From Chryseobacterium lathyri (GTDB lineage: Bacteria > Bacteroidota > Bacteroidia > Flavobacteriales > Weeksellaceae): a stretch of 64,000 nt of DNA. The notes beneath the pieces are model-generated. The model had not been told where the DNA came from. It ran no database searches and worked only from the letters and a program-made list of their open reading frames with translations. The stretch spans positions 186,001-250,000 of the forward strand of contig NZ_JAUSSF010000001.1 of NCBI RefSeq assembly GCF_030812195.1. Direction: 5' to 3'. Shown here in pieces: positions 9,401 through 17,094 of the stretch (position 1 is its first letter; each line of letters opens with the position of its first letter). The position numbers and the translations under genes were made by a program.

Positions 9401-10095
9401 CTTTGAAAAATATCAGTCACCAATTATTGGATGAAAGCATTGATGCATGGGTGGAAGAGATCAGAACTTCTCAGATCCTTGCATTCTCAGGTGGTTTCTC
9501 AGCAGGTGATGAGCCGGATGGTTCTGCAAAGTTTATCGTAAACGTTCTGAAAAACGAGAAGATGAAGAACGCTGTTCACGAATTATTGGACAGAGACGGC
9601 ATGATCATCGGTATCTGTAATGGTTTCCAGGCATTGGTTAAATCCGGTCTGTTACCTTACGGAAGAATCAAAGATCTGGATGAAAACTCTCCTACGTTGG
9701 CTCATAATGCCATCAGAAGGCATATTTCTCAAATGGTCAATGTAAAGGTCATCAACGACGAAAGCCCTTGGTTAAAAGGAATGAAAGATCAGGTATTTAC
9801 CATTCCGATCTCTCATGGGGAGGGCCGTTTCATGGCTTCCGAAGAAGAAATCAAAAAGCTTTACGAAAACGGACAGATTGCTACCCAATACATTGATCTT
9901 GATGGAAATATTGCCCACGGAATGCCTTTTAACCCTAATAATTCATTATTCGGAATTGAAGGGGTTACCAGCCCATGTGGAAAGATTTATGGAAGAATGG
10001 GGCATCCTGAACGTTTTGCAGAAGGCCTCATGAAAAACATACCATCTGCGAATTACCACAACATATTCAAAAACGGAGTAGAATACTTCAAGTAA
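6400..10095 (+). CDS. purL: Phosphoribosylformylglycinamidine synthase
   Basis: Large single-chain FGAM synthase (1231 residues) that converts FGAR, glutamine and ATP to FGAM in purine synthesis. N-terminal domain and linker are followed by two AIRS-like halves (HNHPTEIEPFGGAST with substrate/ATP binding; GGKDSMSGTY in the second half). A C-terminal glutaminase domain has Cys1073 in GICNGFQAL, SHGEGRF and GHPER completing the triad. The length is that of the proteobacterial-type fused enzyme, so no separate purS/purQ is needed. The start ATG is embedded in a TCTAATG heptamer tract. A strong terminator lies at 10102-10132. Confidence 0.97.
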   Translation: MSNNKRIFVEKRGIFDVESPKIFDEVKAVVPSIKNVKVYNVYDIFNLNDGEFEKVVNSTFVDPVTDILHTENPAEGIHFAMEFLPGQYDQRADSAQQCIALLTENEKSKVRSGKLIQFEGVSEADLIKIKDLLINKVESQEKDLSILNIPADEIPTKVLIHENFINFDDAELESFYNNHGFALGLDDLKFIQEYFKTEKRNPTETELKVLDTYWSDHCRHTTFETELSDIQFEGDFKHTLETIFNDYIEKRKFLGRELKPISLMDLATVCGRYFHKTGNLENLVVSDEINACTIQIEAEYDGKKEPWYLLFKNETHNHPTEIEPFGGASTCLGGAIRDPLSGRSFVFQAMRLTGAADVLEPVDKTLPGKLPQKTITKQAANGYSSYGNQIGLATTMVSEIYDEGYKAKRMEVGFVTGAVPVDWVRREKPANGDSIIILGGATGRDGVGGASGSSKEQDETSIHTMSSEVQKGNAVEERKIQRLFRNPVVTKLIKKSNDFGAGGVSVAIGEIADSLEVNLDVLPLKYEGLNGTELAISESQERMAVVVDPKDKEQFIKFCEDENIVAVEVAKVTDSGRMQMFWKGDRIVDLSREFLDTNGCSKTQEVKITHLEEVKEEAQAFTKENFIKILSDKNVASQKGLLEMFDSSVGGTTVAMPLGGKYQQTLMEGSAQTLPILGAKDVETVSFASWGFDTGISKQNSLLGASYAVVESVSKIAAMGGDYKNIRLSFQEYFEKLGQNPEKWGKPLASLLGAYDAQINLGLAAIGGKDSMSGTYQDLNVPPTLISFACANGEKKNVISPEFKQAGNKIYFFNHTPQENGLPNYESLKGVFEFIFENIKAGKIVSVKTIKEGGAAVALAKMSFGNRLGAEISMDESALFTKNIGSLIIESKEELSNASLQQIGEVKDSGILTINGMESQILDLLAAYTGTFENLFPTKEKEKLTVEIDEKSNSIHPRNIIIKKHGIAKPKVFAPVFPGTNCEYDTLNAFQKEGAVISSLPLKNISHQLLDESIDAWVEEIRTSQILAFSGGFSAGDEPDGSAKFIVNVLKNEKMKNAVHELLDRDGMIIGICNGFQALVKSGLLPYGRIKDLDENSPTLAHNAIRRHISQMVNVKVINDESPWLKGMKDQVFTIPISHGEGRFMASEEEIKKLYENGQIATQYIDLDGNIAHGMPFNPNNSLFGIEGVTSPCGKIYGRMGHPERFAEGLMKNIPSANYHNIFKNGVEYFK

Positions 10096-10101
10096 AAATA
10101 G

Positions 10102-10132
10102 AATGACCGCCACTGAATGGCGGTCATTTTTT
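10102..10132 (+). terminator. Terminator after purL
   Basis: Perfect 11-bp stem AATGACCGCCA / TGGCGGTCATT, loop CTGAA, T-run after. Confidence 0.9.
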
Positions 10133-10170
10133 ATATTTACCAAGAGTAAGTTTATAAAAATTAAATAGGA

Positions 10171-10572
10171 TTGGAGTTGGATAAAAATAAAATAATTACA
10201 ATTGATGGCAGCCGCTTCTCAGATCTGCCTGGATTCTATGATGAGGTTTCCTTAGTGTTGATGAAAAATACGGATTGGAAAGTAGGGACACTGGACGGCT
10301 TTGATGATATTCTTTACGGCGGTTTCGGAGTATTTGAAAGCAGAGAAAAAATTGAAATCAGCTGGAAAGAATCCCAAAAATCAAAAGAAGATCTGGGCCT
10401 CGAAACAACCCGGATTTTTTACCAGAACAAAATCAGACAGGGAAAACCGTTTAACATAGAGTTGATGCAGGAAAAGCTGGATGATTTGCTTTCAGGAAAA
10501 GGCCGAACCTTGTTTGAAATTTTAGTCGAAATTATAGAATCACACAAAAATATTACACTAATTTTGGAGTGA
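10171..10572 (+). CDS. Barstar-like ribonuclease inhibitor, TTG start
   Basis: About 133 residues resembling barstar, the intracellular inhibitor that plugs the barnase active site. Visible features: ITIDGSRFSDLPGFYDEV (first strand and helix) and LDGFDDILYGGFG (the barstar NLDAxxDxL-type acidic patch). Between the in-frame TAA at 10162 and residue 30 there is no ATG or GTG, so initiation is at TTG 10171 or TTG 10177; ATG 10261 would remove the core fold. No barnase-like RNase gene is next to it, so it may regulate a distant RNase or a competitor's toxin. Family call is moderately sure. Confidence 0.72.
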   Translation: MELDKNKIITIDGSRFSDLPGFYDEVSLVLMKNTDWKVGTLDGFDDILYGGFGVFESREKIEISWKESQKSKEDLGLETTRIFYQNKIRQGKPFNIELMQEKLDDLLSGKGRTLFEILVEIIESHKNITLILE

Positions 10573-10582
10573 AAAACTAAAT

Positions 10583-10610
10583 TCTAACATCTAACATCTA
10601 GCTTCTAAAA
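10583..10610 (+). repeat. Four tandem heptamers before SGNH hydrolase
   Basis: TCTAACA, TCTAACA, TCTAGCT and TCTAAAA run in perfect 7-base register directly into the start codon at 10610. Confidence 0.7.
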
Positions 10611-11242
10611 TGAAGAAAATGATTTATGGGCTGTTCTTTGGGGACAGTATTACGTATGGAGAATATGACGGAGTATTCGGCGGTTGGGTTGATATCCTTA
10701 AAAGATATGCCCTGCAGCAATTTCATGAAGATAGCAATGAACTGATTCTTTTTAATCTGGGAATAGGAGGCGAAACCACAGAAGGATTGCTAAAACGAAT
10801 GCCTTACGAGCTGGCAGCCCGGAATTCAGCAGAAGGAAATATTATTTTTATTGGGTATGGAGCCAATGATCTGGCGATTAAGGATGGAATACCTATGGTA
10901 AATCCTGTCCAGTTCAGAAATAATATGATTGAGGCTATTCATCATGCAAAACAATATGCAAATGATATTTATTTGGTAAGCATTCTTCCAGTCTCCGAGA
11001 AAATAAGCGGAGTACAGAGTGTCACCGGAAAATTAAGAACAAATGAGGAAATTCTGGTTTATAATCAGATTCTTAAAGATATCGCGGTTGAAAATACTTT
11101 ACATTACATAGATTTTTACACTGCATTTTTGAGAGATAAAGAAATTTTACTTTCCGGAGATGGTGTTCATCCCAATGAAAAAGGCTATGGCGTAATGGCT
11201 GAAACTGCAATTCCAATTATAGAACAATATTTAAAAGATTAA
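10610..11242 (+). CDS. SGNH/GDSL hydrolase
   Basis: 210-residue esterase/lipase-type hydrolase without a signal peptide, so cytosolic. All family blocks are present: I GDSIT with nucleophile Ser13, II LGIGGETT (Gly53 oxyanion), III GYGANDL (Asn86 oxyanion), V DGVHPNEKG with Asp184 and His187. Close in layout to the acyl-CoA thioesterase/lysophospholipase (TesA) type, but the substrate cannot be deduced. It starts immediately after a heptamer-repeat tract and lies 37 bp after the barstar gene, so the two could share a transcript. Confidence 0.88.
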   Translation: MKKMIYGLFFGDSITYGEYDGVFGGWVDILKRYALQQFHEDSNELILFNLGIGGETTEGLLKRMPYELAARNSAEGNIIFIGYGANDLAIKDGIPMVNPVQFRNNMIEAIHHAKQYANDIYLVSILPVSEKISGVQSVTGKLRTNEEILVYNQILKDIAVENTLHYIDFYTAFLRDKEILLSGDGVHPNEKGYGVMAETAIPIIEQYLKD

Positions 11243-11303
11243 TTTATCTTATCTTGGTGAAATATTATTTTTTTTGTAGTTTTAGGATTACAAATAAAAA
11301 AGT

Positions 11304-11486
11304 ATGAAAAATCTAAAAAAGCTTAAAAGACAGGAACTAAAAAATGTAAATGGAAAGGGAGTAAATCCTCCTTTGATTACTGTTCCTCTTGATGAAAACG
11401 GACACTGTAATTATCCTTATGGTTGGTATTGTCCAAAATTTAACGGCTGTATGACCTCTGAAGCATGGGACTTTTACTGCTCTTAA
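11304..11486 (+). CDS. Leader peptide 2, bacteriocin-like
   Basis: 60 residues with leader MKNLKKLKRQELKNVNGKG, almost identical to the peptide at 3561 except that the double glycine is G-K. The core contains HCNYPYGWYCPKFNGCM and ends FYCS, giving four Cys (C-x7-C-x5-C-x9-C). The core differs fully in sequence from peptide 1 apart from the aromatic-Cys-x5-Cys spacing. No export or modification genes are adjacent. A hairpin terminator follows at 11494-11522. Function unknown; grouping as double-glycine-type precursor rests on the leader. Confidence 0.72.
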   Translation: MKNLKKLKRQELKNVNGKGVNPPLITVPLDENGHCNYPYGWYCPKFNGCMTSEAWDFYCS

Positions 11487-11493
11487 AAACTAC

Positions 11494-11522
11494 AAAGCAT
11501 TTCTTTCAGGAGTGCTTTTTTT
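11494..11522 (+). terminator. Terminator between leader peptide 2 and dgkA
   Basis: Stem AAAGCA (11494-11499) / TGCTTT (11513-11518) with a T-run to 11522. It sits between convergent genes and may serve both. Confidence 0.6.
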
Positions 11523-11877
11523 ATTGAAATATGTACTTCCAGTACACAATAATTCCTACTATAACAGATCCAATTGCCATCAAAAGAACCGCTCCTGCAG
11601 AAATATCTTTAATAAAACCTATTCTTTTATCAAAATCAGGCTGGATCATATCACATATCTTTTCTACAGCCGTATTGAAAATTTCAGCGCTTAAAACACC
11701 TATTGATGCCATAAAAATTAAAGTTGTATCAATTGATGAAAGTCTAAAATAAAATATCAGAACCAGGTTTATAAAAAAAGCAGCAAGTTCAATCCGGAAA
11801 TTTCTTTCCGTTTTTATCATCAGGAAAATACCCCGGAAAGCGTTTAAAAAACTTCTGTGAACAGGCGGTTTTTGCAT
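11521..11877 (-). CDS. dgkA: Diacylglycerol/undecaprenol kinase (DgkA family)
   Basis: 118-residue integral membrane lipid kinase with three membrane segments. Family signature EIFNTAVEKICDMI and the following KDISAGAVLL are intact; an amphipathic N-terminus (FRGIFLMIKTERNFRIEL) precedes helix 1. It phosphorylates diacylglycerol or undecaprenol with ATP, recycling lipid carriers or degradation products; Gram-positive homologues prefer undecaprenol and the preference here cannot be told. It is transcribed opposite to its neighbours. Confidence 0.9.
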   Translation of the reverse strand: MQKPPVHRSFLNAFRGIFLMIKTERNFRIELAAFFINLVLIFYFRLSSIDTTLIFMASIGVLSAEIFNTAVEKICDMIQPDFDKRIGFIKDISAGAVLLMAIGSVIVGIIVYWKYIFQ

Positions 11878-12103
11878 AGCTTATTTTTAACAAAGATAGG
11901 ATTTGTATTTTGATACAAGCAAAATAGTCATTACCTGTTTTCATACTTTATATTCACTCATCAATGAGAAAATAAAGGCCAGATTTTGATTAGAATTAAT
12001 GATCAGGAAGAAATCCAGGCCTTAAAATCATGTCTTAAAACAGCTTAATGATATTTGTTCAAAACTCCTTAAGATTATTTTTTTCATTATAGTTTCTATT
12101 TAT

Positions 12104-12111
12104 TATATTTG
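12104..12111 (+). promoter_or_regulatory. Putative -7 box of dnaN
   Basis: TATATTTG matches TAnnTTTG, 22 bp before the dnaN ATG; no clear -33 TTG. Confidence 0.5.
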
Positions 12112-12132
12112 TAGAAACTTATTTTTAAATCT

Positions 12133-13263
12133 ATGAAATTTATTATTTCAAGTGGTGAACTGCAGAAAGCATTGCAAACTGTAAGTGGCGTAATATCAAG
12201 CTCTCAATCGAGACCGATTTTAGAAAACTATCTTTTTGAACTAGACGGAAATAACGTTACCATTACAGCATCTGATGGCGAGACTACTCTTGTTACCTCT
12301 CTGGACGTAAAGTCTGATGATTCGGGTAAATTTGCCGTTCCTGCTAAAATTTTTCAAGATTTTATCAAGACATATGGAGAACAGCCTTTAACGTTCGTTG
12401 TAAAGGATAATGCAGAAGGAACCGGAAGCCAGCTTGAGATTTTAGATGAGAAAGACAATTTCGCTGTAGCATTGGATAACGCCGATGATTATCCGGAACT
12501 TCCTGAATTTGATGCGTCTCAAACTGTGGCCATGCCGGCAGGAGTTTTATCTGAAGCGTTGACCAATACCCTTTTTGCAACAAGCAATGACTCTCTTCGT
12601 CCCGTAATGACCGGAGTATTGTTTCAGTTTGGAGAAAATGAAACAAATTTTGTTTCTACAGATTCCCACAGACTGGTAGTTTATAAAAGAACAGATCTGA
12701 TGAATGCTGAACCAATGGAATTCATCATGCCTAAGAAACCTTTGAACATTTTCAAAAATATTCTGGCTAGCTCGAATGAAGACGTTACCATCGACTTCAA
12801 TGAGAATATGGCTAAGTTTACTTTTGGAAAGCATATCTGGATCTGTAGACTGATAGACGGTAAATACCCTAACTATACAGCGGTAATCCCGAAAGAAAAT
12901 CCAAATGTACTGACGATCAACAGAAATCTTCTTCTGGGAGCGATCAAAAGAGCATCAATTATGTCCAATAAATCTACCAACCAGGTAAGATTTAAGCTGT
13001 CTGCCAATATCCTTCACCTTCACGCAGAAGATACAGAATATGCAAACAAAGCGGATATGCAGATTCCTTGCGATTATAATGGAGAAGATATCAATATTGG
13101 TTTTAGCTCGAAGTTTTTAACGGAAATGCTTACCATTTTAGGTTCTGACGATATTACTATGAAAATGTCTCAACCGAACAGACCGGGGATTATTGAACCT
13201 CTTGACGGTCTTGAAGAAAGTGAAAATATCCTGATGTTATCAATGCCGGTAATCGGGTTGTAA
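12133..13263 (+). CDS. dnaN: DNA polymerase III beta subunit (sliding clamp)
   Basis: 376 residues, the usual clamp length, forming a dimeric ring around DNA that tethers polymerase III. The three repeated clamp domains are visible: MKFIISSGELQKALQTVSGVIS, then ASDGETTLVTSL in domain 1; RPVMTGVLFQF and TDSHRLVVYKR in domain 2; and the C-terminal ILMLSMPVIGL, the hydrophobic-pocket tail (usual xxMPxRL; Arg is replaced by Gly here). dnaA and recF are not neighbours, so the classical origin cluster is absent, as is common in Bacteroidota. Confidence 0.97.
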   Translation: MKFIISSGELQKALQTVSGVISSSQSRPILENYLFELDGNNVTITASDGETTLVTSLDVKSDDSGKFAVPAKIFQDFIKTYGEQPLTFVVKDNAEGTGSQLEILDEKDNFAVALDNADDYPELPEFDASQTVAMPAGVLSEALTNTLFATSNDSLRPVMTGVLFQFGENETNFVSTDSHRLVVYKRTDLMNAEPMEFIMPKKPLNIFKNILASSNEDVTIDFNENMAKFTFGKHIWICRLIDGKYPNYTAVIPKENPNVLTINRNLLLGAIKRASIMSNKSTNQVRFKLSANILHLHAEDTEYANKADMQIPCDYNGEDINIGFSSKFLTEMLTILGSDDITMKMSQPNRPGIIEPLDGLEESENILMLSMPVIGL

Positions 13264-13280
13264 TATTTGAAATAAATAAA

Positions 13281-13307
13281 AGAGGTTCTGAAAAGGCCTC
13301 TTTTTTT
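13281..13307 (+). terminator. Terminator after dnaN
   Basis: Stem AGAGGTT (13281-13287) / GGCCTCT (13295-13301), two G-T wobbles, T-run of seven. Confidence 0.75.
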
Positions 13308-13330
13308 ATGTAAACCAAGCACACAAATTG

Positions 13331-14041
13331 ATGAAAAACATTTATGACCCGGAGTATGTGAGAAAACTTTTTGACCATATGTCGGGTTCTTATGAACGGA
13401 TGAATTATATTACATCCTTTGGATTTTCCATACGGTGGAGAAAGCAGTTCTTAAAAAAGCTGGGCGCTTCAGATGAAAAGCTTAATGTAATTGATTTGCT
13501 TTCCGGGCTGGGCGAAAACTGGAACTTTTTACTGCAAAATTTTCCTAATGCTGACTTTTCAGCACTTGATTTTTCAGCGAGAATGATTGAAAATTCTAAG
13601 TCTAAAGCAGAAAGAGTATTCAAAGGAAAACTGAGTCTTCTTTGCGAAGATATCCTTCAGAGTAATCTTCCTTCCAGCCATTACGATATTGTATCGTGTG
13701 CATATGGACTGAAAACCTTTCATCAGGACCAGCTTGAAATACTGGCCAAAGAAATCAGTAGAATTCTTAAAACAGGTGGGAAATTTAGTTTCGTTGAAGT
13801 TTCAAAACCGGAAAACAAAATTCTTTTTATCTTCTATAAATTTTACCTGAATAATGTTATTCCTGTTTTGGGCAGGTTTTTTTTAGGAAATCCCAATGAC
13901 TATAAAATGCTCTGGATCTACACTGAAAAATTCATGGACAGCAAAAAAGCCAGAGAAATTTTTGAAAAGAATAATCTGAAAGTAAACTATGAAAAATATT
14001 TTTTCGGATGTGCAACAGGAATTAGTGGAGAAAAGAGTTAG
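13331..14041 (+). CDS. UbiE/MenG-like SAM methyltransferase
   Basis: 236 residues from ATG 13331 (a TTG at 13328 just precedes it). The N-terminus KLFDHMSGSYERMNYITSFGFSIRWRK is the UbiE/COQ5 signature region, where MenG methylates demethylmenaquinone. The SAM-binding motif I is unusual: VIDLLSGLGENW instead of V(L)D-x-G-x-G, with both key small residues still present; SALDFSARMI is motif II. The rest is typical of class I methyltransferases. It may be a diverged paralogue and not the quinone enzyme itself. It follows the dnaN terminator and so is probably separately expressed. Confidence 0.72.
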   Translation: MKNIYDPEYVRKLFDHMSGSYERMNYITSFGFSIRWRKQFLKKLGASDEKLNVIDLLSGLGENWNFLLQNFPNADFSALDFSARMIENSKSKAERVFKGKLSLLCEDILQSNLPSSHYDIVSCAYGLKTFHQDQLEILAKEISRILKTGGKFSFVEVSKPENKILFIFYKFYLNNVIPVLGRFFLGNPNDYKMLWIYTEKFMDSKKAREIFEKNNLKVNYEKYFFGCATGISGEKS

Positions 14042-14318
14042 CTCTATATGAATAGAAGTGTGACGGGATAATGTCTGCTTTTAACTGAAAAAGATTAATA
14101 ATAAAGGCTAAAGTAGCATAATGAATAGGTGAAAAAAATAAAAGTTATTCTCTTAAAGTGAGCTCTAAATTTCGCTGTTTCTCAAAAAAACACGACATTT
14201 GTAGCCTGGAAAATTCAAGTAAATTTTCAAAATAACAAAGGGTTTTTAACCTTGGAAAATAAAAATGATCAGATAAAGGCTAAAACTGATGTCTGACCAA
14301 TAAAAATAGATTGAGCAA

Positions 14319-16721
14319 ATGAAAATATCAAACAACTGGCTGAAAGACTTTATCAAAACGGAACTGAAAACGGAAAGGATCGGAGAATTCCTTACAGATA
14401 TAGGTCTTGAAGTGGAGGGGATAGAAAAATTTGAAAGTGTAAGAGGTAGTCTGGAAGGGATTGTAGTAGGAAAGGTATTGACCTGCGAAAAACATCCGAA
14501 TGCAGACAAATTAAAGAAAACAACAGTTGATGTAGGGAATGGGAAAGTATTAAATATCGTTTGCGGAGCTCCCAATGTTGAAGCAGGGCAGACTGTTCCT
14601 GTAGCTGTTGTCGGAACTAAGATCTATGATAAAACCGGAAACTTTTTTGAGATCAAAGAAGCAAAGATCAGAAGTGAGGTTTCTCAGGGAATGATCTGTG
14701 CGGAAGATGAGCTTGGCCTTAGTGATGATCACGGAGGAATTATGGTTCTGGATGAAACCAAATATGAAGTAGGAAAGAACTTTGCTGATTATTTTGAACT
14801 GGCTAATGATGAAGTGATAGAAATCGGTTTAACGCCAAACAGAACAGATGCTATGTCACATTATGGTGTGGCGAGAGATCTTCATGCTTTTCTTTCAACC
14901 AATCAGCAGAAATCAACGTTTGAGAAACTGAATTCTGAAGTTTTGAACGGTGAAAGCTCACACAACTTCACTTTAGAAGTGGAAAATGCTGAGCTGTGCC
15001 CAAGATATATCGGAGCTGTCATTGAAGAAGTGAAAATAGCCGAATCTCCGGCCTGGTTAAAAGACAGACTGAAAGCAATCGGTTTAAACCCGATCAACAA
15101 TATTGTAGATATTACCAACTATATTCTTCACGGTTATGGCCAGCCTCTTCATGCATTTGATGCAAATAAGATCACTGGGAGCAAAGTGAAAGTAGGAACT
15201 GTAAAAGAAGGAACAAAATTTACCACTTTGGATGGTGTGGAAAGAACTTTGAATGGTTCTGAAGTCATGATCAAAGATGGAAAAGATAACCCAATGTGTA
15301 TCGCAGGGGTTTTCGGTGGTGCGAATTCAGGAGTTTCTGATGAAACAAAAACCATATTCCTGGAAAGTGCTTATTTCAATCCGGTAGTCGTAAGAAAAGG
15401 GGCTAAATTTCATGGCTTAAATACAGATGCTTCGTTTAGATTTGAAAGGGGAGTAGACCCTAATATTACCAGAACAGCAATAACCCATGCCATCAAAATG
15501 ATCCAGGAGATTGCAGGAGGAAAACTGATTGGCGATCTGTTGGAAGAGTACCCAAAGAAAATTGAAGATAATTATGTGATCATCAGGTTCTCAAAAATCG
15601 AACAGATCTTAGGAACAAAGATTCACAGAGAAAAAGTAAAGGAAATCTTAAAATCTCTGGAGATCCAGGTTCTCAATGAGATCCAGAACGGGCTTGAAAT
15701 TTCTGTACCTGCATACAGAGCTGATGTAACGAGAGAAATTGATGTCATCGAAGAAATCCTGAGAATTTACGGATACAATAAGATCGATGCTCCGCAGAAA
15801 ATCTCGTTTACGCCCGTAAAGCTAAGTGCTAACGATCAGGATGAACTCGAAAATAACTGGGCAAGAACATTGCAGGGACTTGGTTTCAATGAAGCAATGA
15901 ACAATTCTTTGACTTCTGTAAAAGATGAAACTGATGCCGTAAAATTACTGAATCCATTAAGTGGAGACCTTGCCTTCATGAGAAAATCTTTACTGGAAGG
16001 ACTTCTTCAGAATGCGGTGTACAACATCAACAGAAAAAATCAGGATATCAAATTCTTTGAATTTGGAAAAATTTATCATAAAAAAGATAAATACGAAGAA
16101 AGAAAGCAGCTGGCCCTTCTTGTTACAGGAAGAGATGTTGCTGAAAACTGGCTGCAGCCTAAATCAGCAGTAAGCTTCTACAATCTTAAAGCATACGTAA
16201 AAGTATTGTTAGAGAAATTGGGAGCTGATTATAAAGAAATAGCTTTAACAGACGAAAGATTCTCTGATGCATTAACTTATGAAGCCGGAGGAAAAACTTT
16301 AGTAAGAATTGGAAAAGTATCTCCGGTTTTATTGAAAGACTTTGATATTGACCAGGAATGTTTCTATGCAGAAATAGAGCTTGAATGGGCTCAGGAATTA
16401 CGTTCCAAAAATGTCCTTAAGTTTAAAGATATTCCTAAATTCAATAAAATCAGGAGAGATCTTGCTTTATTGATCGATAAGAATGTAAACTATCAGGATC
16501 TGTATCAGACTGCGAAAAAGAATAAATCTCCTTTTATCAAAGGGATCAATTTATTCGATGTGTATGAAGGAAAGAATCTTCCTGAAGGGAAAAAGTCTTA
16601 TGCCATGAGTTTTGAACTTCTTAATGAAGAAAAAACATTGGAAGAGAAGGAAATTTCTGAAGTAATGGAATCTCTAATCAAAGCATTCCAAAAGGAATAC
16701 AATGCTGAATTAAGATCTTAA
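14319..16721 (+). CDS. pheT: Phenylalanyl-tRNA synthetase beta subunit
   Basis: 800 residues, full length. Domain order: EMAP/OB-fold tRNA-binding domain (GIVVGKVLTCEKHPNADKL, about residues 48-66), B3/B4 editing domain (GYGQPLHAFDANKI), B5 domain (about 405-480), catalytic-like core, and a C-terminal ferredoxin-like anticodon-binding domain (FPxFNKIRRDLAL type: IPKFNKIRRDLALLID). Pairs with PheS, which is not in this window, so pheS and pheT are unlinked. The 277-bp upstream gap holds no recognisable T-box. Terminator at 16751-16772. Confidence 0.97.
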   Translation: MKISNNWLKDFIKTELKTERIGEFLTDIGLEVEGIEKFESVRGSLEGIVVGKVLTCEKHPNADKLKKTTVDVGNGKVLNIVCGAPNVEAGQTVPVAVVGTKIYDKTGNFFEIKEAKIRSEVSQGMICAEDELGLSDDHGGIMVLDETKYEVGKNFADYFELANDEVIEIGLTPNRTDAMSHYGVARDLHAFLSTNQQKSTFEKLNSEVLNGESSHNFTLEVENAELCPRYIGAVIEEVKIAESPAWLKDRLKAIGLNPINNIVDITNYILHGYGQPLHAFDANKITGSKVKVGTVKEGTKFTTLDGVERTLNGSEVMIKDGKDNPMCIAGVFGGANSGVSDETKTIFLESAYFNPVVVRKGAKFHGLNTDASFRFERGVDPNITRTAITHAIKMIQEIAGGKLIGDLLEEYPKKIEDNYVIIRFSKIEQILGTKIHREKVKEILKSLEIQVLNEIQNGLEISVPAYRADVTREIDVIEEILRIYGYNKIDAPQKISFTPVKLSANDQDELENNWARTLQGLGFNEAMNNSLTSVKDETDAVKLLNPLSGDLAFMRKSLLEGLLQNAVYNINRKNQDIKFFEFGKIYHKKDKYEERKQLALLVTGRDVAENWLQPKSAVSFYNLKAYVKVLLEKLGADYKEIALTDERFSDALTYEAGGKTLVRIGKVSPVLLKDFDIDQECFYAEIELEWAQELRSKNVLKFKDIPKFNKIRRDLALLIDKNVNYQDLYQTAKKNKSPFIKGINLFDVYEGKNLPEGKKSYAMSFELLNEEKTLEEKEISEVMESLIKAFQKEYNAELRS

Positions 16722-16750
16722 TTCAGATAAGATATATTATAATTATAAAA

Positions 16751-16772
16751 CGGGCTTTAGCCCGTTTTTTTG
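16751..16772 (+). terminator. Terminator after pheT
   Basis: CGGGCT (16751-16756) / AGCCCG (16759-16764) within AAAA...TTTTTTT. The GGCTTTAGCC core recurs at 16881-16928. Confidence 0.85.
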
Positions 16773-16880
16773 TTTTTTACATACAATACAAATTTTATAT
16801 TTTCAGGTATAGAAATCTGTTCAATCAACCAAATCTTCAATAAAAAATATCTCGAGATCAGATAACCATTTAATAGAAAC

Positions 16881-16928
16881 TGGCTAAAGCCTGTTTTAGA
16901 TTGCCCCAAGATCAATTGGCTTTAGCCA
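16881..16928. repeat. Inverted repeat TGGCTAAAGCC
   Basis: Perfect 11-bp arms 26 nt apart; shares its core with the pheT terminator just upstream. Confidence 0.75.
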
Positions 16929-17066
16929 AAAAATAAAAGCATCATCAAAGAAGTAAACAGAATCAATGTAAAGATATTACTTCATTGATCTTTAAAAATT
17001 AATCCTAAAATAGAGCTTCAGAAGTAATAAAATCCTTTGTCAACCGTTTAAATAATATAATTTCCT

Positions 17067-17074
17067 TAAATTTG
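17067..17074 (+). promoter_or_regulatory. Putative -7 box of META lipoprotein
   Basis: TAAATTTG, 20 bp before the ATG at 17095. Confidence 0.45.
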
Positions 17075-17094
17075 ACTAAATCAAAAAGAAAAAA

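Larger units (their letters stand above)
16722..17094 (+). other. 373-bp intergenic region with GGCTTTAGCC hairpins
   Basis: No gene seen. It holds the pheT terminator, then a second, wider inverted repeat: TGGCTAAAGCC (16881-16891) and GGCTTTAGCCA (16918-16928), perfect over 11 bp with a 26-nt spacer and an A-run after it. A TAAATTTG box at 17067-17074 could be the -7 element of the META lipoprotein gene. Confidence 0.7.
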
